A stretch of 5,957 bases of DNA from assembly GCA_937890735.1 (NCBI GenBank), contig CALACZ010000142.1, forward strand, positions 1-5,957, written 5' to 3'. The notes under the pieces were generated by a model. The model was not told the origin of the DNA, did not search any database, and was given only the letters and a program-made list of their open reading frames with translations. Positions 1-5,957 of the stretch are shown one piece after another (position 1 is the stretch's first letter; every line of letters starts with the position of its first letter). Origin of the DNA: an uncultured Bacillota bacterium (GTDB taxonomy: Bacteria > Bacillota > Clostridia > Oscillospirales > Oscillospiraceae). The position numbers and the translations under genes are program-made.

Positions 1-838
1 CGAGGGCTTGAAGCGCAAGGAAGAGCCGGTCAAAAAGCGCAGCGGCTTCCTCGCGTGGCCGCTCATCCGCGGCGTCGTCAACTTTCTCTCGTCCATGGTC
101 AGCGGCGTGCGCGCGCTGATGTATTCGGCGGAGAATCTGCCGGAGGACGAGCAGGAAGAGCCGTCCAAATTTGAAAAGTGGTTTGAACAAAAATTCGGCT
201 CGGAAAAGCTGGAAAAGGCGGTCGTGACGATCTCTGTCGTGCTCGGCGTGGCGCTCTCGATCGGGCTGTTTATTCTGCTGCCCACGCTCCTTGGCGGCAT
301 TTTTGACCGCTGGCTGCACTCGCCGCTGGCGCGCTGCATCATTGAGGGCGTGCTGCGCATCATCATTTTCCTGGGCTATCTTATCCTCATCTCCAAAACC
401 AGGGATATGAAGCGCGTGTTTTCGTATCACGGCGCGGAGCATAAATCCATCCGCTGCTATGAGGCGCGCCTGCCGCTCACGGTCGAAAACGTGCGTATCC
501 AGACGCGCTTTCACCCTCGCTGCGGCACGAGCTTTCTGTTCGTGGTCGTAATTTTGTCCATCCTCGTTTTCTCACTCGTGAGCGTCATTCTGCCCACGGA
601 TAATATGTTCCTGCGGCTGCTGCTGCGGCTGGCGCTGCTGCCGGTGGTGGTGTCGGTCAGCTATGAGTTCAACCGCCTCGTCGGGCGGCACGACAACTGG
701 CTCACGCGCATCCTCACCGCGCCCGGGATGTGGATGCAGCGCTTTACCACCAACGAGCCGGATGATTCCATGATCGAGGTCGCCATCGAAGCCCTCACCA
801 TGGTCATCCCCACGCAGGAAGGCGCGGATCGATGGTAA
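1..838 (+). CDS. yqhQ: DUF1385 family membrane protein (YqhQ-like), 5' end cut off by window
   Basis: This is the C-terminal 278 residues of a YqhQ/DUF1385 protein. The reading frame is open to the left edge (first full codon at position 2), and the family's conserved N-terminal segment lies outside the window. The TTG at position 8 is therefore an internal codon, not a start. Signatures seen are HGAEHK (nt 428-445) and HPRCGT (nt 512-529), whose conserved His, Glu and Cys residues are the reason the family is often suspected to bind metal. About four hydrophobic segments are visible: two before HGAEHK and two after HPRCGT. The C-terminal region, with W-x-x-R-I-L-T-A-P-G and a TTNEPDD stretch, is also typical. 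It is an integral membrane protein, and I know of no firmly established biochemical function. The gene overlaps prmC by 7 bases; yqhQ-prmC adjacency is common in Bacillota. Family assignment is secure; function is unknown. Confidence 0.9.
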   Translation, partial: EGLKRKEEPVKKRSGFLAWPLIRGVVNFLSSMVSGVRALMYSAENLPEDEQEEPSKFEKWFEQKFGSEKLEKAVVTISVVLGVALSIGLFILLPTLLGGIFDRWLHSPLARCIIEGVLRIIIFLGYLILISKTRDMKRVFSYHGAEHKSIRCYEARLPLTVENVRIQTRFHPRCGTSFLFVVVILSILVFSLVSVILPTDNMFLRLLLRLALLPVVVSVSYEFNRLVGRHDNWLTRILTAPGMWMQRFTTNEPDDSMIEVAIEALTMVIPTQEGADRW

Positions 839-1710
839 AGACGTACGGCGACCTGTTCCTCGCCGCGCGCCGGGCGCTCATCGCCTCGCAGGGTGAAAAC
901 GCCGCGCCGTATGCGCGCCTGCTTCTCTCGCAGCTCAGCGGCAAATCGCAGGCAAAGCTCATCGCCGACCACGATGAGCCCGCGCCGGAGGCGCTGGAAG
1001 AGCAGCTCGCCGCCGCGCTCGCGCGGTTGGATGCCGGCGAACCGCTGGCTTACTTACTCGGCAGGTGGAGCTTTTACGGCATGGACCTCATCGTAACGCC
1101 CGATGTGCTCATCCCGCGCGACGATACCATGGCGGTCACGGATCTTGCCATTCTGCATCTGCGGCAGCTCCCGCCGCCGCAGCGCGTGCTGGATCTGTGC
1201 ACCGGCAGCGGCTGCATCGGGCTTGCCATCGCCAATCATGTGCCCACGGCGCGCGTGTCGCTGTGCGACGTGTCGCCTGCGGCGCTGCGGGTGGCGCGGC
1301 AGAATGCCGCGCAGCAGAAGCTCGCCGGGCGCGTACACTGCCTGCTTGGCGACGCGCGCCAGAAAGCGCCCGAATTTTGGGGCAAGTTCTCGCTCATCGT
1401 CTCCAATCCGCCGTATGTCACGCGCGAGGAGATGGCGCAGCTCGACGCGTCCGTAAAGGACTACGAACCGCATCTGGCGCTGGACGGCGGCGCGGACGGG
1501 ATGGACTTTTACCGCCTGATCCTGCGCAATTTTACCTCCGCGCTCCAGCCGGGCGGCTATCTGTGCCTGGAGTTCGGCATGGGGCAGGAGCACGCGGTGG
1601 GCGAGCTTCTGCGCGCGCACGGCTATGACACGCTCCGCTTTGTGCGCGACCTGCGCGGCGTTGTGCGCGCAGTCTCGGCGCGCCTGCCAGAAATCAAAAC
1701 AAACGTTTGA
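832..1710 (+). CDS. prmC: Peptide chain release factor N5-glutamine methyltransferase PrmC (HemK)
   Basis: PrmC transfers a methyl group from S-adenosylmethionine to the glutamine of the GGQ motif in release factors RF1 and RF2, which improves translation termination in the cytosol. The 292 residues match the usual family length. An N-terminal helical domain (about 1-75) is followed by a class I Rossmann methyltransferase fold with SAM-binding motif I VLDLCTGSGCIG (119-130). The diagnostic catalytic motif NPPY is at 192-195, and the C-terminal strand region is LCLEFGMGQ (244-252). One oddity is that the loop normally reading IPRPETE is IPRDDTM here (94-100); the motif-I residue usually Gly is Cys123. 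The ATG at 832 is preceded by AGGAAGG (816-822) and overlaps the upstream stop codon, suggesting translational coupling. In many Bacillota prmC is followed by prfA; here recA follows. The stop codon lies within the -35 box of the recA promoter. Confidence 0.95.
   Translation: MVKTYGDLFLAARRALIASQGENAAPYARLLLSQLSGKSQAKLIADHDEPAPEALEEQLAAALARLDAGEPLAYLLGRWSFYGMDLIVTPDVLIPRDDTMAVTDLAILHLRQLPPPQRVLDLCTGSGCIGLAIANHVPTARVSLCDVSPAALRVARQNAAQQKLAGRVHCLLGDARQKAPEFWGKFSLIVSNPPYVTREEMAQLDASVKDYEPHLALDGGADGMDFYRLILRNFTSALQPGGYLCLEFGMGQEHAVGELLRAHGYDTLRFVRDLRGVVRAVSARLPEIKTNV
1697..1708. promoter_or_regulatory. Candidate LexA (SOS) operator at recA promoter
   Basis: The 12 bases read AAAC-AAAC-GTTT, a symmetric half-site pair with a 4-base spacer. 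This matches 6 of 8 defined positions of the Bacillota LexA box GAAC-N4-GTTC, with the outer base changed in both halves. It overlaps the first bases of the -35 box, where a repressor would block RNA polymerase, and recA is the classic LexA target. A second perfect palindrome, CAAACGTTTG, lies at 1700-1709. The element sits in the last codons of prmC, so coding constraint or chance could also explain it. Its assignment to LexA is inference. Confidence 0.35.
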
Positions 1711-1735
1711 CTTTCACGTTTTTTCATGGTATAAT
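1707..1735 (+). promoter_or_regulatory. recA operon promoter (sigma-A type, extended -10)
   Basis: The -35 box is TTGACT (1707-1712) and the -10 box is a perfect TATAAT (1730-1735), separated by exactly 17 bases. TG at 1727-1728 adds an extended -10 element. The stretch is AT-rich against GC-rich surroundings. The -35 box overlaps the prmC stop codon (1708-1710). Transcription would start near 1742, leaving a leader of only about 20 bases before the recA start, with the ribosome-binding site AAGAGGG at 1751-1757. It should drive recA-recX-rimO-pgsA. Confidence 0.9.
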
Positions 1736-1764
1736 ACAGAAAAACAGGAAAAGAGGGCATTCGC

Positions 1765-2857
<1,093 letters not shown>

Positions 2858-2868
<11 letters not shown>

Positions 2869-3496
2869 GTCGCTGGCGCCGTCCGCACAGCCGGACGGTC
2901 CGCTGGTGTGCACGCTGGAAACAGGGGAGCGGCTGAAAGTTCCGCCGTTTCTGGCTGCGGATCTTAACTTATACGCCGGGCGGGAGCTGTCGGAGGACGA
3001 GCTTTCCGCCCTGCGCGCCGCCATTGCCCGCGCGCGCACGCGGCAGCGCGCTGTGCGCATTTTGTCCTCGACCGCCATCTCGCGCGCGGCGCTCGAAAAG
3101 CGCCTGACCGACAAGGGCGCTGTGCCGGAGGACGCGCAGGATACCGTGCAGTGGCTGGACGAGTTGCACCTGCTGGACGACGCCGCCGTGGCGGAGCAGC
3201 TTGTGCAGTCTGCCGTCCGCAAGGGCTACGGCCGCCGCCGCATTGAGCAAATTCTCTATGAAAAGCGCATCCCGCGCGAATATTGGCAGGATGCGCTCGC
3301 CGCCATCCCGGACATGGACGGTGCGCTGGATCAGTATCTTCACCGCGCGCTGGACGGAAGATCTGTGGACGATAAGCTCCTCAGGCGCACGACCGACGCG
3401 CTGCTGCGCCGCGGGCACAGCTGGAGCGACATCCGCGCCGCACTCGCGCGCTACCGCGCGGATCTTGAACTCTCCGAATCGGAGGAACTGGAATGA
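2858..3496 (+). CDS. recX: Regulatory protein RecX
   Basis: RecX binds RecA filaments and modulates (usually inhibits) their ATPase and strand-exchange activity. At 212 residues it fits the family range. It consists of an N-terminal extension (about 1-60) and then tandem three-helix repeats. The first is near 63-108 (ISRAALEKRLTDKG and WLDELHLLDD), the second near 109-150 (KGYGRRRIEQILYEKRIP, a typical RecX signature), and a more diverged third near 155-202. The protein is rich in Arg, Ala and Leu, with an acidic C-terminal tail (SESEELE). The ATG at 2858 lies inside the last codons of recA, with only a weak purine-rich site upstream (GGCGGA, about 2841-2846). Translation is therefore probably coupled to recA, keeping the modulator in proportion to its target. 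Its last bases contain the ribosome-binding site of rimO. The position directly after recA strongly supports the call. Confidence 0.93.
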
Positions 3497-4827
3497 ACGA
3501 AACGATTGGAATGGTCAGCCTCGGCTGCGCCAAAAACCAGGTGGACGCCGAGCAGATGCTCTACCTTCTGCGGCAGGCTGGCTTTACCGTCAGCGCAGAG
3601 CCGGACAACTGCGACGTGGTGATCGTCAACACCTGCGGCTTTATCGACTCGGCAAAATCCGAGGCGATCGATAATATTCTTGCCGTCGCGCAGCGAAAAG
3701 CCGCCGGGACGGTCGGCAAGATCCTCGTTACGGGCTGCCTTGCCCAGCGCTACCAGAAGCAGATTTTGGAGGAGCTTCCCGAGGTGGACGGCATTCTCGG
3801 CACGGGCTCTTATTATGACGTCGTGTCTGCCGTGCGGCAGCTTCTGTCCGGCGGCGGCGTGTCCGAATTTGACAGCATCAACGAGAATATCCCCGAATGC
3901 GGGCGCATTCTCACCACGCCGCGCTACTACGCATATCTTAAAATTGCCGAGGGCTGCGACAATCACTGCGCCTTCTGCGTCATCCCGTCGCTGCGCGGCA
4001 AATACCGCAGCCGTCCGATGGATGCGCTGTTAAAAGAAGCGCGCGAGCTTGCCGCGTCCGGCGTCAAAGAGCTGATCGTCGTTGCGCAGGACACCAGCCG
4101 CTACGGTCTGGATCTCTACGGCGAGCGCCGTCTGGCGGAGCTTCTGACGAAGCTGTGCTTGATCGACGGCATCGTCTGGGTGCGCGTACACTATCTCTAC
4201 CCGGATGAGATGTCCGACGCGCTTATTGACGTCCTTGCGTCTGAGCCGAAGATCGTCAAGTATCTGGACATTCCCATCCAGCACATCAACGACGGCATCC
4301 TCAAAAAGATGAACCGCCGCGGCAGCGGCAAATACCTCAGGGAGCTGCTGGCAAAGCTCCGCGCGCGCATTCCGGGGCTTGTGCTGCGCACGAGCCTCAT
4401 CGCGGGGCTTCCTGGCGAGGGCGAGGCAGAATTTGAGGAGCTGTGCGATTTTTTGCGCGAGGTGCGCATGGAGCGCGTCGGCGCGTTCGTATTCTCGCCC
4501 GAGGAGGGCACGCGCGCGGCAAAGATGGAGTATCCGCCGGAGGAGGTCGCGCAGCACCGCGCCGACGTCATCACGGAGCTTCAGTCCCGCATTATGGACG
4601 ACTACAACGCCTCGCACATCGGCACGTCCATGCAGGTGCTCTGTGAGGGCTATGACGAAGAAAATGAGGCGTATTTCGGCAGGACCTACGCCGATTCGCC
4701 CGATATTGACGGCAAGATCTGGTTCTCGTCCAACCGCGACGTCGAACCGGGGCAGTTCGTCACCGTGACCGTCACGGATACCTGCGACGGCGAGCTTATT
4801 GGAGATTTGGAGGAAACAGACAAATGA
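3493..4827 (+). CDS. rimO: Ribosomal protein S12 (Asp) methylthiotransferase RimO
   Basis: RimO is a radical-SAM iron-sulfur enzyme that adds a methylthio group to the beta-carbon of a conserved aspartate in ribosomal protein S12. The N-terminal UPF0004 domain supplies three cysteines for one 4Fe-4S cluster: C12 in SLGCAKN, C48 in NTCGF and C82 in TGCLAQ. The radical-SAM CxxxCxxC motif is C155, C159 and C162 (EGCDNHCAFC). It is followed by IPSLRGKYRSRP, the RimO form; the related MiaB reads differently here. The last 70 or so residues resemble a TRAM substrate-binding domain. The 444 residues are the normal length. The ATG overlaps the recX stop as ATGA, with a strong GGAGGA at 3481-3486. It overlaps pgsA by 4 bases downstream. 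MiaB is the main alternative, but the SLGCAKN and RGKYRSRP signatures and the gene context favour RimO. Confidence 0.95.
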   Translation: MNETIGMVSLGCAKNQVDAEQMLYLLRQAGFTVSAEPDNCDVVIVNTCGFIDSAKSEAIDNILAVAQRKAAGTVGKILVTGCLAQRYQKQILEELPEVDGILGTGSYYDVVSAVRQLLSGGGVSEFDSINENIPECGRILTTPRYYAYLKIAEGCDNHCAFCVIPSLRGKYRSRPMDALLKEARELAASGVKELIVVAQDTSRYGLDLYGERRLAELLTKLCLIDGIVWVRVHYLYPDEMSDALIDVLASEPKIVKYLDIPIQHINDGILKKMNRRGSGKYLRELLAKLRARIPGLVLRTSLIAGLPGEGEAEFEELCDFLREVRMERVGAFVFSPEEGTRAAKMEYPPEEVAQHRADVITELQSRIMDDYNASHIGTSMQVLCEGYDEENEAYFGRTYADSPDIDGKIWFSSNRDVEPGQFVTVTVTDTCDGELIGDLEETDK

Positions 4828-5357
4828 CAACAGCCAGCAAGATCACGCTCGTGCGCGTGGTGCTCATCCCCGTATTCATGGTATTTCTCATCCTCAGTGC
4901 GAATGATCCCGCGCTGCGCTGGGTCGCGCTCGGCGTATTTGCGCTGGCGAGCCTGAGCGATTTTATCGACGGTCAGATCGCCCGCCGCTGCAATCAGGTC
5001 ACGGATTTCGGCAAATTCCTCGATCCGCTGGCAGATAAGCTGCTGGTCACATCCTGCCTCATCATCTTCGTCGGGCAGGGGAGAATGCTCGACTGGATCG
5101 TGTTCATCGTCGTCGCGCGCGAGTTTGCCATCTCGGGTCTGCGCATGGTCGCTGCCAACAACGGCAAGGTCATCGCTGCCGCCTGGAGCGGCAAGATCAA
5201 GACCGCCAGCACCATGGTGGGGCTGCTTTTGATGATGGCGCTGCCCGGCATCCCGACGCTCGACCTCGTGGTCAGCATCGTCATCCTCGCCACCACAATC
5301 TACTCGGGCGTGGAATATTTCGTGAAGAACTGGCATATCCTGCTGCCGAAGAACTGA
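4824..5357 (+). CDS. pgsA: CDP-diacylglycerol--glycerol-3-phosphate 3-phosphatidyltransferase PgsA
   Basis: PgsA is a membrane enzyme that joins CDP-diacylglycerol and glycerol-3-phosphate to give phosphatidylglycerol phosphate, the committed step to phosphatidylglycerol and cardiolipin. The CDP-alcohol phosphotransferase motif D-x2-D-G-x2-A-R-x8-G-x3-D-x3-D is complete: D46, D49, G50, A53, R54, G63, D67 and D71. Further PgsA features are REFAISGLR (99-107) and GKIKT (123-127). The 177 residues are the usual length. Hydrophobic segments lie near 8-25, 31-46, 73-97, 130-141 and 146-162. The start codon overlaps the rimO stop as ATGA, and GGAGGA (4809-4814) is the likely ribosome-binding site. 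Pairing of rimO with pgsA is frequent in Bacillota. It is the last gene of the recA operon, yet no terminator hairpin is seen between its stop codon and the next promoter 11 bases on. Confidence 0.94.
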   Translation: MTTASKITLVRVVLIPVFMVFLILSANDPALRWVALGVFALASLSDFIDGQIARRCNQVTDFGKFLDPLADKLLVTSCLIIFVGQGRMLDWIVFIVVAREFAISGLRMVAANNGKVIAAAWSGKIKTASTMVGLLLMMALPGIPTLDLVVSIVILATTIYSGVEYFVKNWHILLPKN

Positions 5358-5368
5358 GCATCGCTTAC

Positions 5369-5397
5369 TTGACACCGCGCGGCGCGCGTGATATGAT
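5369..5397 (+). promoter_or_regulatory. cysE promoter (sigma-A type, extended -10)
   Basis: The -35 box is a perfect TTGACA (5369-5374) and the -10 box is TATGAT (5392-5397), with 17 bases between. TG at 5389-5390 forms an extended -10 element. The spacer is almost entirely G and C. Transcription would begin near 5404, just ahead of the T-box leader. It begins only 11 bases after the pgsA stop codon. Confidence 0.88.
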
Positions 5398-5403
5398 GTG
5401 CGC

Positions 5404-5636
5404 GTAAAAAAGCAAAACTGCATATCGCGTTGACCGAAAAGAGTACCCTGCCGGACGCGTCAGAGAGTCCCCGCCACCGGCTGCAAGCGGAGATCGCCGT
5501 AACGCAGGGGAAGTGCATTCGTGAGCGAGGGGAGACCCCGTGTAAGCCGCGTCAAGGCTAAAGTAAGAAATCAGAGTGGAACCGCGAGTTTTTGCCCGCC
5601 TCTTGATACGAATCAGGAGGCGGGTTTTCTGTTTTT
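5404..5636 (+). promoter_or_regulatory. T-box riboswitch, cysteine specific (cysE leader)
   Basis: This RNA leader senses uncharged tRNA-Cys and lets transcription continue into cysE when cysteine is scarce. Stem I can be drawn from TCGC (5425-5428) pairing with GCGA (5525-5528). GA-containing strands (5432-5433 and 5523-5524) suit a kink-turn. A loop E pair follows, AGTA (5442-5445) with GAA (5510-5512), and then the stem CCCTG/CAGGG (5446-5450/5505-5509). The AGAGAG box (5462-5467) and a terminal hairpin CCGC/GCGG (5471-5474/5487-5490) complete it. The specifier codon is TGC at 5514-5516, followed by the usual purine A. The T-box sequence AGAGTGGAACCGCG (5573-5586) matches the 14-base consensus except at position 3. 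Its TGGA can pair with UCCA, the end of tRNA-Cys with discriminator U73. The antiterminator is AGAG/CTCT (5573-5576/5600-5603) plus GCG/CGC (5584-5586/5597-5599), with a 7-base TGGAACC bulge. Stem II and IIA/B appear missing or tiny. Confidence 0.95.
5595..5636 (+). terminator. Intrinsic terminator of the T-box switch
   Basis: CCCGCCTC (5595-5602) pairs perfectly with GAGGCGGG (5617-5624). Five more pairs (5603-5607 with 5612-5616, one of them T-G) close an ACGA loop, giving a 13-bp stem. It is followed by the T-rich tract TTTTCTGTTTTT (5625-5636). Bases 5597-5603 are also needed by the antiterminator, so the two hairpins exclude each other. Confidence 0.95.
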
Positions 5637-5656
5637 GTCCCGTTTAGGAGGAATCC

Positions 5657-5957
5657 ATGCATTTGATAGAAGATATTCGCGCTTACCAGCGCAACGACCC
5701 CGCGGCGCGCAGTGCGGTGGAAATTCTGCTGCTGTATAACGGACTGCACGCCACGATCGACTATCGCATCGCCCACTGGCTGCTGCGTCATCACTGCCGC
5801 TTTTTAGCCCGCGCGGTGTCGCAGTGGTCTAAGCTCTGGACAGGCATCGAAATTCACCCCGGCGCGCGCATTGGCAGACGCCTTGTCATCGACCACGGTA
5901 CGGGCATCGTCATCGGCGAGACCGCCGAGATCGGCGACGACTGCCTGCTCTATCAGG
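5657..5957 (+). CDS. cysE: Serine O-acetyltransferase CysE, 3' end cut off by window
   Basis: CysE acetylates L-serine with acetyl-CoA to give O-acetylserine, the carbon acceptor for cysteine synthesis in the cytosol. One hundred complete codons are visible and the frame is open to the window edge. The protein starts MHLIEDIRAY with RNDPAARS, typical of the short SAT type that lacks the longer enterobacterial N-terminal domain. A YRIAHWL segment (36-42) precedes the left-handed beta-helix, which begins IEIHPGARIG (64-73). The catalytic His80 with Asp79 lies in IDHGTGIVIGETAEIG; Glu65 is at the place of E. coli Asp143. The missing part should contain the remaining hexapeptide repeats. The ATG is 4 bases after AGGAGGA (5646-5652), which fixes the start. 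It lies 20 bases after the T-box terminator, so its expression should rise when tRNA-Cys is uncharged. A cysteinyl-tRNA synthetase gene may follow, as in some relatives, but is outside the window. Confidence 0.95.
   Translation, partial: MHLIEDIRAYQRNDPAARSAVEILLLYNGLHATIDYRIAHWLLRHHCRFLARAVSQWSKLWTGIEIHPGARIGRRLVIDHGTGIVIGETAEIGDDCLLYQ

Noticed and set aside
1054..1628. Other-frame open frames inside prmC on both strands
   Set aside because: The prmC frame carries all family motifs; the others are low-complexity Arg/Ala-rich shadow translations.
5383..5404. Inverted repeat CGCGC/GCGCG flanking the cysE -10 box, as a possible operator
   Set aside because: Only five G/C pairs in a very GC-rich stretch; easily due to chance, and the T-box already explains regulation.
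4030..5423. Long minus-strand open frames (4030-4830, 4686-5423) opposite rimO and pgsA
   Set aside because: They mirror conserved coding sequence, show no family motifs and lack convincing ribosome-binding sites; they are a by-product of GC-rich codon use.
5521..5739. A 72-codon + strand open frame starting with GTG
   Set aside because: It runs through the T-box, the terminator hairpin and the start of cysE in another frame, so it is not a gene.

Overview
The window is a GC-rich (roughly 60%), tightly packed chromosomal housekeeping segment with every gene on the + strand. A T-box riboswitch, strong sigma-A type promoters, AGGAGG ribosome-binding sites, a YqhQ/DUF1385 gene next to prmC, and a short-type serine acetyltransferase all point to a high-GC member of the Bacillota. 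Ruminococcaceae/Oscillospiraceae-like Clostridia fit best; this is an inference from gene content and style, not a database match.

Layout: (1) positions 1-1710 hold the 3' part of a DUF1385/YqhQ membrane protein gene overlapping prmC, the methyltransferase of release factors. (2) A 54-bp gap (1711-1764) carries a near-consensus extended -10 promoter whose -35 box overlaps the prmC stop codon. A symmetric LexA-like element sits at the same spot. (3) Positions 1765-5357 hold recA-recX-rimO-pgsA, four genes whose ends overlap by 11, 4 and 4 bases, so they look like one co-transcribed, translationally coupled unit. It joins recombinational repair (RecA and its modulator RecX) with ribosomal protein S12 modification (RimO) and phosphatidylglycerol synthesis (PgsA). 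(4) Positions 5358-5656 form a 299-base non-coding leader: a second strong promoter followed by a T-box riboswitch with a TGC (cysteine) specifier, a TGGA acceptor-binding sequence, an antiterminator and an intrinsic terminator. (5) From 5657 to the window edge runs the first 100 codons of cysE (serine acetyltransferase), which is controlled by that T-box.

The genes are ordinary and well-known families, and I do not see a new biological system. The most informative features are regulatory: the compact cysteine T-box ahead of cysE, the promoter/operator built into the end of prmC, and the absence of any terminator between pgsA and the T-box promoter. That last point may make the T-box terminator the conditional end of the recA operon as well.
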